DNA of 64,000 nt from Cacajao melanocephalus (GCA_963573385.1 CAUYLG010017858.1:1-64000); one strand, 5' to 3'; positions 36,016-49,624 are shown, counted from the stretch's first letter. Notes: a model not told the origin generated them from the sequence alone. Program-made: numbers and translations.

Positions 36016-37560
36016 GTTTGTCTCTTGTATGCTTATTTCTCATAAACCCAAGTGACATACTTCCCCATAACCAGAATTAGATGTTGTCTTCTATATCAGT
36101 GTAAAGCTATATGACCATAGAGCAGATACAGTACATTCAAAATAGAGAGTAATAAATAATAAAATATTAACTTTAGTCAAAGACTACATTTTTCTTCAAC
36201 ATAATAATTGTCCCCCAATCACAGTCAGGAAAAAAACACGCTTTGCTCAATCATGATTATCACTATTATTAATATGAAATCATCAACGTAGGTGGCTATT
36301 AAGCCATATCAAATAAAGATCAGGAAACAAGAATTACTGAACATTGTTCCTTCTGCCAATGACACTAGGAGATGCTTTGCAATGGAGACTAATTGAGGCA
36401 GAGAAGTTGTGCTGAAATATCCTGGCAAAGCAAAAGGAATTAAAAAGAAGTGTCCTCCTGGCCTAGAAGGAAAATACATGTATCTTTATGATTTAAGTAA
36501 GTAGATGAAGAGGCGGAAAAAGGAATAGTAAAAATATGAATCAATTTAGACCATTAGATGGAATATGCCTCTGTAAGAATCACACCCAAATTTTCATTCC
36601 CATAATATCAGACTAGAAGTGATATGTAGGCCAGTGTGCACATTTTGCAGATGAGTCTATTATGCAAATAATCCTCACCAAAGTAGCACTTAGATATAAA
36701 GTCTCTAAATCTGTATTTAGTAATTTTATAAAAGCACTTCCAAAAAGCTGCCTTTATTGAACTTATACTTCACTAAACCAAGATAAAGCGAAATTGATTG
36801 TCAAAGTTTCAATAATTCCCAATAGACGCAGGAACTGAATAATAATAAAAGCTCATTTTTCTAATTAGCTTTAAACAATATGTCTATATTTGTTCTCTAA
36901 ATGCCACTTGAAGATGGCATTTTCCTCCCACCAGTGTCATGCTTTCCTGCTTGAAATGTTGCCCCAAATGCCCCAACAAAGCTGCAAACTCCATAAGGTA
37001 TCATATCTTCAGGACTCATTGCACTGCCACAGACACACATAAGGAGGATGCCTTTGTCCATTTCTCTGATACACTTTGCCACCTTGTCCCCAGTCTCACC
37101 ACCAGCTTATGCAGCTCCCTCCTGTAGTTCTCGTGTAAAGGAGCTAGGCATAACTAACAGGCTAAGGAAAAACATTATAATGTCTAGTCTAACTATGGTA
37201 GGGGTACTGATGAAGGACACACAGATGTTAAAATAGTTTTAGTGAGATGTGTGTTCTACGACAGCTGAATTCTCAAGTTTTCTGAAGAATCCATAAACAA
37301 CTGAAACTGTTTTCTTTCATATCCCTGCCCACTCAAGGATAAAATTACCAGACACTCCTTTTTGTTCTTTGAGAGAAAATCAGTTTACCTAAAAAGTTGC
37401 CAACAAGATTTACTTGAAACATCAATTTTTCTCTGTCCTCTCTCCTTCCTTTATAAAATTTGTTTTTTACCTTTTTCCTTAACTTGGTCAGCCAACCCTC
37501 TCATATATAAATCAACAATTTTTCTGCAAAATAACTACATGATTCTAAGTTTTTCCTTGG
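36016..37560. other. Intergenic; possible old processed pseudogene at 36,895-37,140 (-)
   Basis: Mostly unassigned AT-rich sequence. On the minus strand 36,897-37,082 is open for 61 codons and, unlike its surroundings, is balanced in composition. It could be part of an old retrocopy, but I do not recognise the protein and there is no poly-A or target duplication to support it. Confidence 0.3.
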
Positions 37561-37564
37561 GATA

Positions 37565-39278
37565 ATCTTTTTTAAAATTTTTGTGGGTACATAGTGGGTA
37601 TACATATATTTTTGGGATACATGAGATATTTTGATACAGGCATACAATGTATGATAATCATATCAAAATAAATGAAGTATCCATCACCTCAAGCATTTAT
37701 TGTTTATTTGTGTTACATGCTTCCCAGCCTCTGGTAACCATCATTCTATTTTCTATCTCCATGAGTTCAATTGTTTTAATTTTTAGACCTCACAAATGAA
37801 TAAGAACATGTGAAAATTGTCTTTTTTTGCCTGACTTATTTTATTTAATATGATGTTCTCCAATGCCTTCCATGTAACTGCAAATGACAGGATTATTTTC
37901 TATCACTCCATTGCATGTAGGTACATATTCTTTATCCATTCATCTGCTAATGAACACTTACATTGCTTCCAAATTTGGCTATTGTGAATACTGCTGCAAT
38001 AAACATTGGAATGCAGATATCTCTTCAATATACTGACTTCCTTTATTTTGGGTATAATCTAGCAGTGGGATTGCTGGATCATATAGTAGCTCTATGTTTA
38101 GTTTTATGAGGAAACTTCAACCACAGTAGCTATAATCTACATTCCCACCAACAGTGTACTACTGTTCCCTTTTCTCTATATCCTTGCCTTTTGTTTGTTA
38201 TTTCCAGCTTTGGATAAAAGCTATTTTAATTTAGTAAGATAACATTTTGTTGTATTTTTGATTTGCATTTGATTTGCCTCTGATGATCAATGATGGTAAG
38301 CACCTTTTCATATACCTGTTTGTCATTTGTATGTCTTCTTTTGAGAAATGCCTGTTCAGATCTTTTGCCCATGTTTTAATTATTAGTTTTTTTCCTATTG
38401 AGTTGTTGAGCTGCTTACATATTCTAGTTATTAATCTCTTATCAGATGGAGAGTTTGCAAATATTTTCTTCCATTCTGTGGGTTGTCTCTTCACTTTGTT
38501 GATTGTTTGCTTCATGGTGCAGAAGCTTTTCAACTTGATGTGATCCCATGTGTCCACTTTTGCTTTGGTTGCTTGTGCTTATGGCATTTCTTGAGAAACC
38601 TTTGTCCAGAAATCTTTCAAAATGTCCTGGACAGTTTCCCCAATGTATTCTTTGAGTAGTTTCATAGTTGTAGGTCTTAAAGTGTTTAATCCATTTTTTA
38701 TTTTTGTATGTGGTGAGAGATGAGGGTCTAATTGTATTTTTCTGTATATGGATATCCAATTTTCCTAGCATCATTTATTGAAGAGACTCTCCTTTCCCCA
38801 GTGTATGTTCTTGGCACCTTTGTTAAAAGTGAGTTCACTGTGGATATATACTTTTATTTCCAAGTTCTCTCTTCTGTTCTATTGATCTATGTTGCCGTTT
38901 TTATGCCAGTACCATGCTCTTTTTGTTACAATAGCGCTATAGTATAATTTTAAGTCATGTAATGTGACTCTTCCAGTTTTGTCCTTTCTGTTCAGGATAA
39001 ATTTGGCTATTCTGGGTCTTGTGTGGTTCCATATAAATTTTAGGATTTTTTGTATTTCTGTGAAGAATGTCATTGGTATTTTGAGAGAGATTGCAATGAA
39101 TCTGTAGATTGCTTTGGGTGATAATGGACATTTTAACAAAATTTCTTCTTCCAATCCATAAACGTGAAATATGTTTCCATTTGTGTCCTCTTCCATTTTT
39201 TCATTAATGTTTTATAGTTTTCATTGTAGGAATCTTTCACTTCTTTAAGTTTATTTCTAGTTATTTTATTTTATTTGC
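37565..39278 (-). mobile_element. L1 (L1PB/L1MA-type) 3' half, antisense
   Basis: 3' terminus at the left (gtgggtacatagtgggtata, tttgggatacatgagatatt), then antisense ORF2 end (caccaacagtgtactactgt, gtgggttgtctcttcacttt, agtaccatgctctttttgtt). Open frames on the minus strand are broken L1 ORF2. It stops where the Alu starts. Confidence 0.85.
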
Positions 39279-39562
39279 ATTTTTTTTCTCATTTTGTCGC
39301 TCAGGCTGGAGTGCAGTTGCCTAATCTCAGCTCACTGCAGCCTCGACCTCTTGAGTTCAAGTAATTCTCCTGCCTCAGCCTCTGGAGTAGCTGGGATTAC
39401 AGGCACGTGTCACCACACCCAGCTAATGTTTATATTTTCAGTAGAGATGGGGGGTTTTCCCATGCTGGCCAGTCCGGTCTCAAACTCCTGACCTCAGGAG
39501 ATCTGCCCAATTCAGCCTTCCAAAGTGCTAGGATTACAGGCATGAGCCACCATACCAGGTCT
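39279..39562 (-). mobile_element. Alu element, antisense
   Basis: T-run then gctcaggctggagtgcagtt ... gggattacaggcacgtgtca ... caaagtgctaggattacagg; near full length, inserted in the L1. Confidence 0.92.
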
Positions 39563-40555
39563 TATTTGTAACAATTACAAATAAAATTACTTTTTAAAAT
39601 TATACTTTAAGTTCTAGGGTACATGTGCAGAACGTGGGGGTTTGTTACACAGGTGTACATGTACCATGGTGGTAAGCTGCACCCATCAAACCATCATCTA
39701 GGTTTTAAGCCCTGTATGCATTAGATATTTCTCCTAATGCTATCCCTCCCTTCCCATCTCCAGACAGGCCACTGTGTGTGATGTTCCTCTCCCTCTGTCC
39801 ATGTGTTCTCATTGTTCAATTCCCACTTATGAGTGAGAATATGTGGTGTTTGGTTTTCTGTTCCTGTGTTAATTTGCTGAGAATGATGGTTTCCAGCTTC
39901 ATCCATGTCCCTGCAAAGGACATGAACTCATTCTTTTTTATGGCTGCATAGTATTCCATGGTGCACATGTGCCACATGTTTTTAATCCAGTCTATCATTG
40001 ATGGGCATTTGCGTTGGTTCCAAATCTTTGCTATAATAAACAGTGCTGCAATAAACATAAGTGTGAATGTGTCTTTATAGTAGAATGATTTATAATCTTT
40101 TGGGTAAATACTCAGTAATGGGATTGCTAGGTCAAATGGTACTTCTGGTTCTAGATCCTTCAGGAATCACCACACTGTCTTCCACAATGATTGAACTAAT
40201 ATACACTCTCACCAACAGTGTAAAAGCATTCCTACTTCTCCACATTCTATCTAGCATCTGTTACTTCCTTACTTTTTAATGATCGCAATTCTAACTGGCA
40301 TGAGATGATATCTCATTTTGGTTTGATTTGCATTTCTCTAATTGCCAGTGATAATGAGCTTTTTTTCATGTTTGTTGGCCACATAAATGTCTTCTTTTGA
40401 GAAGTGTCTGTTCATATTCTTTGCCTTCTTTTTGAATGGTTTGTTTTATTCTTGTAAATTTGTTTAAGTTCCGTGCAGATTCTGGATATTAGACCTTTGT
40501 CAGATGGGTAGATTGCAAAAATTTTCTCCCATTCTGTAGGTTGCCTGTTAACTCC

Positions 40556-41008
40556 TGAAGCAGGAGGGGTCACAAACAAACCTTTCCAAATACTGAACAG
40601 AGAAGGAAGTGGTAATTTTACTCAGCCGAGAGCTGTGGCAGGCATAAATGCCTCAACAACCAAGCTCCCCAACTAGAAAATTCTGTCCTCTTTTAAAGGC
40701 TCACAATCTTAGAGGATACATGTGAGAGGGTCATGATCGATGAGGTAAGCGAGGGATACATGACTTAGGTGGGGGATCTAATTGTGATTAAGCAAGAACA
40801 GTGCCTTCCAGGGAAAATTCCTCAATCTCACATCTGTGATCTATAGAGAGGATTGTGGTTAGCAGTAGGGGGTTTAATCCATTAGACCTGGCCAGAGGCA
40901 CCAACTGGTCCCTCTTCTGGCTGACTTTTAACTTCTTTTGAGATGCAATGTAGAAGGCTAAAAGGGAAATGGCCTTAGAAACTTGAGAGAGAGGGGTCTC
41001 CTTCCTCA
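40556..41008 (-). mobile_element. LTR-like insertion in the L1 (possible solo LTR, antisense)
   Basis: About 453 bp of unrelated sequence splits L1 ORF2 between the phrases ttgcctgtt and ctgatgataattt. On the plus strand it begins tgaagcagg and ends cttcctca, so it has TG...CA ends. On the minus strand it contains a TTTAAAAG-type box. Family not identified and the target duplication is not clear. Confidence 0.45.
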
Positions 41009-41869
41009 CCCTGATGATAATTTCTTTTGCTGTGCAAAAGTTCCTTAGTTTAATTAAATCCTATCTGTCAATTTTGGCTTTTGCTGCAATTGTTTTTGGT
41101 GTTTTAGTCATTAAGTCTTTGCCCATGCCTATGTGCTGAATGATATTGCCTAGGTTTTCTTCTAGGGCTTTAATGGTTTTAGGTCTTATGTTTAAATCTT
41201 TAATCCATCTTGAGTTAATTTCTGTATAAGGTCTAAGAAATGGGTCCAGTTTCAGGTTTGTGCATATGGCTAGCCATTTTTCCCAGCACCATTTATTAAA
41301 TAGGAAATTCTTTCACCGTTGCTTGTTTTTATCAGGTTTGTCAAAGATCAGATGGTTGTAGACGTGTGGTGTTATTTCTGAGGCCTCTGTTCTGTTCCAT
41401 TGGTCTACAGATGTGTTTCGGTACCAGTACCATGCTATTTTGGTTACTGTAGCCTTGTAGTATAAAGTCAGGTAGTGTGATGCCTCCAGCTTTCTTTTTG
41501 CTTAGGATTTCTTGTCTATACGGACTCTTTTTTGGTATCATATGAAATTTAAAGTAGTTTTTTCTAATTCTGTGAAGAAAGTCCACGGTACCTTAGTGAG
41601 GATAGCATTAAATCCATAAATTACCTTGGGCAGTCTAGGCATTTCACAATTTGATTCTTCCTATCCATGAGCATGAAATGTTTTTCCATTTTTAGTATGT
41701 CCTCTCTTATTTCCTTGAGCAGTGGTGTGTATTTCTCCTTGAAGAGGTCCTCCATGTCCCTTTTAAGTTGTATTCCTAGGTATTTTATTCTCTTTATAGC
41801 TATTGTCAAATGGGAGTTCACTCATGATTTGGCTGTTTGTCTATTATTGGTGTATAGGAAGGCTTGTTA

Positions 41870-42013
<144 letters not shown>

Positions 42014-43799
42014 TTAAATACCCTTTGTTTCCTTCTCTAGCCTGATGGCCCTGGCCAGAACTTTCAATACTATGTTGAATAGGAGTGGTGAGAGAGGGCA
42101 TCCTGGTCTTGTGCCGGTTTTCAAAGGGAATGCTTACAGTTTTTGCCCATTCAGTATGATATTGGCTATGGGTTTGTCATAAATAGCTGTTATTATTTCG
42201 AGATATGTTCCATGAATACCTAGTTTATTGAGAGTTTTTAGCATGAGGGGGTGTTGAATTTTGTTGAAGGCCTTTTCTGCATCTATTGAGATAATCATGT
42301 GGTTTTTGTCATTGGTTCTGTTTTACCAGTATTTATTGAGGATTTTCATGTTGATATTCATCAGACATATTGGCCTAAAATTTCCTTTTCTTGATGTGTC
42401 TCTGCCAGGTTTTGGTATCAGGATGATGTGGTCTCATAAGATGAGTTAGGGAGGAGTCTCTCTTTTTCTATTGCTTGGAATAGTTTCAGAAGGAATGGTA
42501 CCAGCTCCTCTGTACCTCTGGTAGAATTCAGCTGTGAATCAGTCTGGTCCTCGGCTATTTTTTTTGTTGGTATGCTATTAATTACTGCCTGAATTTCAGA
42601 ACTTGTTATTGGTCTATTCAGGAATTCGATTTCTTTCTGGTTTAGTCTTGGGAGAGTGGATGTGTCCAGAAATTGATCGTCTTCTAAATTTTCTAGTTTA
42701 TTTGTGTAGAGTTGTTTATAGTATTCTCTAACAGCAATTTGTATTTCTGTGGGATAAGTGGTGATATCCCTTTTACTATTTTTTATTGTGTCTATTTGAT
42801 TTTCATCAATTTTTAAAGGGTTTTTTTGTGTCTCTATCTTCTTCAGTCCTGCTCTGATCTTAGTTATTTCTTGCCTTCTGCTAGCTTTTGAGTTTGTTTA
42901 CTCTTCTTCTCTAGTTTTTATTAATTGTGATGTTAGGGTGTCTATTTTAGATCTTCCCCATTTTCTGATGTGGGCATTTAGTGCTATAAATTTCCCTCTA
43001 TACACTGCTTTAAATGTGTCCCAGAGATTCTGGTACATTGTGTCTTTGTTCTCATTGGTTTCAAATAATTTATTTATTTCTGTCTTAATTTTATTATTTA
43101 CCCAGTAGTCATTCAGAAGCAGGTTTTTGGGTTTACATGTAGTCGTGCAGTTTTGAGTGAGTTTCTTAATCTTGAGTTCTAATTTAATTGCACTGTGGTC
43201 TGACAGACTGTTACAATTTCCCGTCTTTTGCATTTGCTGAGGAGTGTTTTTACTTCCACTTATGTGGTCAATTTTAGAATAAGTGCTATGTGTTGCTGAG
43301 AAGAATGCATATTCTGTTGATTTAAGGTGGGGAGTTCCGTAGATGTCCACTAGGTCCAGAGGTGAGTTCCAGTTCTGAATATCCTTGTTAATTTTCTGTC
43401 TTGTTGATCAGTCTAATATTGACAGTGGAGTGTTAAAGTCTTCTACTATTATTCTGTGGGAGTCTAAGTCTCTTTGTAGATCTCTAAGAACTTCCTTTAT
43501 GAATGTGGGTGCTCCTGTATTGGTTGGGTGCATATATATTTAGGATAGTTAGCTCTTCTTATTGCATTGATCCCTTTACCATTATGTAATGCCCTTCTTT
43601 GTCTTTTTTGATCTTTGTTGGTTTAAAGTCTGTTTTATCCGAGACTAGGATTGCAACCCCTGCTTTTTTTTTTTTTTTTTTTGCTTTCCATTTGCTTGGT
43701 AAATATTCCTCCATCTCTTTATTTTGAGTCTACATGTGTCTGCAGGTGAGACAGGTCCCCTGAATACAGCACACCAATCGGTCTTGACTTTGCAAGTCT

Positions 43800-43890
43800 T
43801 TGTCTATATATATCTATATATAGATATATCTAGATAGATTTCTTTTTCTGGGATACATGTGCAGAATGTGTAGGTTTGTTACATAGGTAT
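43800..43890 (-). mobile_element. TATC-type simple repeat and very short L1 3' tail
   Basis: tatatctatatatagatata is self-complementary; it is followed by about 45 bp of antisense L1 3'UTR (gggatacatgtgcagaatgt). Both interrupt the larger L1. Confidence 0.55.
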
Positions 43891-43944
43891 CTGTCTGTGT
43901 CTTTTAATTGGGGCATTTAGCCTATTTACATTAAGCCAACTGAA

Positions 43945-46490
43945 TTTCAATTAAGACATCAAAAACATACACTGGGGAAAGGACAACCCCTTCAATAAAT
44001 GGTACTTGAAAAAGCAGATATGCATATGCAGAAGAGTGAAACTAGACTTCTATGTTGTGCCATACGCAGAAATTAACTTAAGATGGATTAAAGACTTCGC
44101 TGTAAGACCCCAAACTATAAAACTGCTAGAGGAAAACACATGGAAAAACCCTTCAGGACATTGATCTAGTCAAAGATTTTATGGCTAAGACCTCAAAAGC
44201 ACAGACAACAAAAACAAAAATAGACAAATTGGACTATGTAAAACTAAAAAGCTTCTGCACAACAAGGGAAATAATAAACAAAGTGAAGAGACAACCCATT
44301 GAATGAAAGAAAATATTTGCAAACTATTCATCTGATAATGGACTAATATCTAAAATATACAAAAAACTCAAATGACTCAACATAAAAAATAGTCTCATTA
44401 AAAAGTAAGCAAAAGACATGAATGGGTATTTCTTGCTTTTTATTTTATTGTACTTTGGGCTCTGGGGTACATGTGCACATCCTGCATCCTGCAGAATTGT
44501 TGCATAGGTACAAACCTTGGCGGTTTGCTGTCTCCATCCTCCCATCCATCGCCTACATCAGGCATTTCTCCAGTTGTTATCCCTCCCCATCCTCCCTGCA
44601 CCCCGATCTCCTTCCCCTCCCTTCCCCCCCACCTACCCAGTGAGTGTTGTTCCCTTCCCTGTGCCCAAGTGTTCTCATTGTTTATCACCTGCCTATGAGT
44701 GAAAACATGTGGTGTTTTGTTTCCTGTTCTTGTGTCAGTTTGCTGAGAATGATGGCTTCTAGATTCATCTATGTCTCTACAAAGGACACAAACTCATCAT
44801 TTTTTATGGCTGCATAGTATTCCATGGTGTATATGTGCCACACTTTCTTTGTCCAGTCTATCTATCATGGATGGGCATTTGAGTTGGTTCCAGGTCTTTT
44901 CTATAATAAACAGTGCTGCAAGGAACATACGTGTGCATGTGTCTTTATAATAGAACAATTTATAATCCTTTGGGTATATACCCAGTAATGAGATTGCTGG
45001 GTCAAATGGAATTTCTGTTTCTAGATCATTGAAGAATCACCACACTGCCTTCCATAATGGTTGAACTAATTTACACTCCCACCAACAGTGTAAAAGTCTT
45101 CCTTTTTCTCCACATCCTCTCTAGCATCTGTTGTCTCCTGATTTTTTAATGACTGCCATTCTAACTGGTATGAGATAGGATCTCAATGTGGTTTTGATTT
45201 GCATTTCGCTAATGACCAATGATGATGAGCATTTATTCATATGTTTCTTGGCCTCATAAATGTCTTCTTTTGAAAAGTGTCTGTTCATATACTTTACCGA
45301 ATTTTGAATGGGTTTGTTCTATTCTTGTAAATCTGCTTTAGTTCTTTGTAGATTCTGGATATTAGCCCTTTGTCAGATGGGTAGATTGCAAAAAATTTTT
45401 CCCATTCTGTTGGTTGCTTGTTCAGTCTAATGATTGTTTCTTTGGCTGTACAGAAGCTCTGAAGCTTAATTAGATCCCATTTGTCTATTTTGGCTTTTGT
45501 TGTCATTGCTTTTGGTGTTTTAGTCATGAAGTCCTTGCCTATGCCTATGTCCTGAATGGTGTTGCCTAGGTTTTCTTCTAGGGTTTTTATGGTGTTTGTT
45601 CTTATGTTTAAATCTTTAATCCACCTGGATTTAATTTTTGTATCAGGTGTAAGGAAGAGGTCCAGTTTCAGCTTCCTGCAAATGGCTAGCCAGTTTTCCC
45701 AACACCATTTATTAAACAGGGAATCCTTTCCCAACTGCTTCTTTTCATCCAGTTTGTCAAAGATCAGATGGTTTCAGATGTGTGGCATTGCTTCTGAGCA
45801 ATACATACATATATATGTATGTATACTATTGATTCTGTTCTTCTGGAGAAACTTGACTTATAAATATACAAGGAAATACTATTCAGCTATAAAATTGAAT
45901 GAAATAATGTCATTTGCAGCAAGATGGGGGGAAATAAACACCATTATGTTACATTAAATAAGCCAGAGAAAGACAGACAAATATGAGTTCTCACTCATAT
46001 GTAAGGCAGAAAAACATTGATCTCATGAAGATAGGGAGTAGAATGATAGATACTAAAGTCTGGAAAAAAGCATGGATGAGAGGGGCAATGGAGTAAGGTT
46101 GGCCAATGGGTATAAATATATAGATATAAGGTATAAGTTCTAATGTTTGATAGCAGAGTAGGGTGACTATAGTTAGCAACAATGAATTAAATATTTTAAA
46201 GTAGCTAGAAGCAGAACTTGAAATGTCCCCAAAACATAGAAATAATAAATACTCAAGGTGATAGCTACCCCAAATACCCTGACTTGAAAATTACACATTT
46301 TATGCATGTAACAAAATATCACACATACCCTATAAATATATAAAATACTGTGTCAATTAAAAAAAAACATAAAATTCCTAGGAATAAATTTAATCAAAAA
46401 AGTATAAGACTACAAGACCAAAAAGTATAAAATATTGTTAAAAGAAATTAAGAAGCCCTAAATAAATGGAGAGATATACGATGCTTATGT
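43945..46490 (+). mobile_element. Sense L1 3' region split by an antisense L1
   Basis: Sense L1 ORF2 at 43,945-44,425 (gcttctgcacaacaagggaa; tcatctgataatggactaat) resumes at about 45,870 (atactattcagctataaaat) and ends with its 3'UTR near 46,370 (taccctataaatatataaaa). About 0.5 kb of L1 is missing between the two parts. A further sense ORF2 scrap covers 46,372-46,490. Confidence 0.75.
44430..45798 (-). mobile_element. L1PA-type 3' end, antisense, nested in the sense L1
   Basis: 3' terminus at the left (ggctctggggtacatgtgca), C-rich 3'UTR complement, then antisense ORF2 to ggtttcagatgtgtggcatt. The minus-strand frame at 45,294-45,734 is decayed ORF2. Confidence 0.85.
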
Positions 46491-46780
46491 ATTAGAACAG
46501 TGGTTGGCAAACTATGGCCCAAAGGCCCATGCAGTTTGTTATCTGCTTTTGTAAATAAAATTTTATTAAAACAAAAAAATTTATAGTCATCGCCTATGCT
46601 ATTACCAAAGTGACTTAGCTATAGCCAATAAGATTGTGGTTTACAATTTAACAAATAATGTATCTACATAGTTTCATATGAAAATGAGCAACATAATCCC
46701 TAGCTCTTTGTTGGGACATATTGCCATCAGTTTCTATTGCTCTTTCCCTTCAAAGACTTGATCCACTATCACGTAAGGAA
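46490..46780. mobile_element. hAT-type DNA transposon fragment (MER-like)
   Basis: Starts cagtggttggcaaactatgg, followed by gtttgttatctgcttttgta aataaaattttatt. This is a common interspersed repeat; exact family not certain. Confidence 0.45.
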
Positions 46781-46899
46781 AAACTGGACAAAACATAGCA
46801 ATACGTGACTGGGCTCTATCTATGTGCCAAACACACTTCCACAAATCTTTAAATAGAAGGCTAAAAATAAGGTTTAGACTAATAAGAATCTAAATAATG

Positions 46900-47560
46900 T
46901 GGTTATCTGTCTCTTGTTGCAATAGTACCTCATTCTTTCATTAGAAGAAAAATATTGAGCATTTAATTGTCAGGCTCTATACCAGATGAATATACAAAGA
47001 TTGGAAAGACAGATATGTCCTTCAGACGTTCACTGACCAGTGAGGAAAGATACAACAGTGTGACAATCCTTTAAAAAATATTATTAACATGCAGTGGTAA
47101 TATGAAGTATAGTGGTACCAGCTAACTGTGTTTAGTGGTATGGAAGAGATGGCTCAGATAAAACTTCTGAATTTAACAGACATGGGCACTGAAACTCTAG
47201 AAATGATTGGAAATGTGCCAGCTTGATTTGGGATGGAAAGTATTTCAGGGGGATTAAACAACCTGTGCAAAATCCCAAAGAAAAACAAAAGTGGGCTCAA
47301 GAAACTGATAGTAGCAGTTCAGTATAGTCAAGATATATGGTGAGTGTGAGGGGCATGGCACAAAATTATTCTGAAAACATGGGAACCAGATCAAAAAGAG
47401 CCTTATGAGACATGCTAAGATTTTAGGTCTCTATCATCTGATAGTAGGGGGAAAAAAGGGTTTTAATCAGAAGTCACATAATGAATATTTTGGCAGCAAG
47501 AAAGAAGGGATATGAGACCAGAGGCAAGAAGACTAACGAGGAGACCATTGTACTACCCAG
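46900..47560 (-). mobile_element. Probable L2 LINE, antisense, decayed
   Basis: ttctttcattagaagaaaaatatt-type start, then gaaccagatcaaaaagagcc ttatgag and ggttttaatcagaagtcaca, in the order expected of antisense L2. Confidence 0.45.
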
Positions 47561-47584
47561 GTAAACAGCAGAGCAGTATTTATC

Positions 47585-47850
47585 ATTGTATTAGTTTGTT
47601 CTCATGTTGCTAATAAAGACATATCCAATGACTGGATAATTTACAAAGGAAAGAGGTTTAATGGACTCACAGTTGAGCATGGCTACTGAGGCCCAAGGAA
47701 ACTTACAATCATGGCGGAAGGGGAAGCAAACACATTCTTTTCCTTGCTGCTGTCATGTGAAGAAGGATGTGTTTGCTTCCCCATCTGCTATGATTGTAAG
47801 TTTCCTCATCCCCACTCCTACCAACCTGCCTTCTCTCTCCCAAGCCTGCA
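47585..47850. mobile_element. THE1/MST-type LTR fragments, fold-back arrangement
   Basis: 47,588-47,740 reads as antisense MaLR LTR (ttgtattagtttgttctcat, gactggataatttacaaagg, ggaaacttacaatcatggcg). 47,745-47,810 reads the same part in sense (gctgctgtcatgtgaagaag). Arms 47697-47734 and 47768-47805 pair over 38 bp with three mismatches. Confidence 0.7.
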
Positions 47851-47879
47851 CTGATGGCCTCATGGGGAGTTCCCTATGA

Positions 47880-49620
47880 TCAGTTGACAGAGAAAGAGAA
47901 GACTAGGGCCTGGTTTTACAGATGGCTCTGTACAATATGCCAATATGCAGGTACCATCTGAAAGAGGACAGCTGTAGCACTACAGCCCCTTTAGAAAGGT
48001 CTGTCCTAGAGGACATCCTGAGGACAGTGGTGAGGAAAATCTTCCCAGTGGGCAGAACTTCAATGTACTTCACTTGAAAAGACAAATTGCCAGATGAATG
48101 AAAATATACTAATTCATGGACTATAGCCAATGGTTTGGCTGGATGGTCAGAGACTTAGAAGATGCATGATTGGAAAATTGGTGACAAAGAAATTTGAGGA
48201 AGAGGCCTATAGATGGACCTCTCTGAGTGGTCAAAACTGCAAAGATATTTGTATCTAATGTGAGTACTCACCAAAGGGTGACCTCAGCAGAGGAGGATTT
48301 TAACAATCAAGTGGATTGGATGAATCATTCTGTGGATACCACTCAGCCTCTTTACCCAGCCACCCCTGTCATCACCCAGTGGGCCCATGAACAATGTCCA
48401 TGGTGGCAAGGATGGAGGTTACACGTGAGCTCAGCAACATGAACTTCCACTCATCAAGGCTGATGTGGTTATGGCCACTGCTGAGTGCCCAATTTGCCAG
48501 CAGCAATGTGCCAACACTGAGCCATTGACATGGCATCATTCCTCGGGGTGATTAGCCAGCTACTTGGTGGCAGGTTGATTATATTGGGCCTCTTTCATCA
48601 TGGGAAAGGAAGCAGTTTGTCCTCACCAGAACAGACACTGCGAATATGGGTTTGCCAGTCCTGCATGCAATGCTTCTGCCAAGACTACCATCCGTGGACT
48701 CACAGAATGCCTTATCCATCTTCATGGTATTCCATATAGCATTGCCTCTGACCAAGGCACTCACTTTACAGCTAAAGAAAATGTGGCAGTGGGCTCATGC
48801 TCATGGAATTCACTGGTCTTACCACGTTTGCCATCATCCTGAAGCAGCTGGATTGACAGAATGGTGGAATGGCCTTTTAAAGTCACAATAGCTGACTCCT
48901 TTGCTATAGCAAACTGAATAAATAGCATTTGCTTATTTTCATTTGGTTGATCTTTATTTTTAAAACTTGTTGGTTCCCTGCTGCCATGTAAAAATTCTGA
49001 CTACCCTGCTAGAAAAATCATGTGGACAATCCCTGAATATATAGATAAGGGGAGAGAGTCAAGCCCAGTCTTCTAGTCATCGTGCCAGAGCTCTAACTAT
49101 GTGAGTGGAGTTCAGCCTAGCCCATGGCTCAACACTACTGATTCCAGCCAAGTTTTACCCAGAAGTTTTACCCAGCTGAGCTATGCCCAAATTCTTAATC
49201 CATAGAATCCTGAAATACAATAGAATGACTAGAGTTTCAAACCACTAAGTATCAGGATTGTTTGTTATACAGCAACCAAAAAACGTCTCTTGGAGAGAAG
49301 AGAGAAACACTATGGATTAGGAAGTCTATAGATAACACTGCTGGGCCTTCTGACCATCCTAGAACAGCTAAGAATGTTCAGGAGGCTAAAGTAGAAATTC
49401 CAACCCCTCTTCTCACTTCACCTTTTCCAGTGAAAATAATGCTCAGTTTTTTACTGAAGGAAAGAAAAAAGATATTGTGCAGATGACCTGGCTGGGAGAC
49501 TTTGAGGGAAAAGTTAAGAGTGAAGTATATGAAGGATATTCCTCAAGTGGACAGCTGTAACACTACAGCCCCTTTCTAGGACATCCTGAAGGACAGTGTT
49601 GAGGAAAATCTTCCCAACCA
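47880..49620 (+). mobile_element. ERVL/MaLR-type endogenous retrovirus remnant with MLT1-like LTR
   Basis: 48,230-48,895 has frames resembling ERVL-type pol (integrase region), spread over three reading frames with stops and frameshifts, so it is non-functional. 48,955-49,285 resembles an MLT1 LTR in sense (aacttgttggttccctgctg; gagctatgccc; aaccactaagtatcagg; gtttgttatacagcaacc). A phrase near 47,976-48,050 (ggacagctgtagcactacag) recurs near 49,550-49,615, indicating two pieces of related internal sequence. No intact viral gene is present. Confidence 0.65.
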
Positions 49621-49624
49621 AGAC

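Noticed and set aside
43207..43350. Possible intact L1 ORF2 in the 39.6-43.9 kb element
   Set aside because: Frames are short, broken by stops and insertions, and 5' sequence is missing; no coding L1.
48227..48891. Possible domesticated retroviral integrase gene
   Set aside because: The pol-like reading is split among three frames with stops; no single frame covers the region, so it is decayed ERVL-type sequence.
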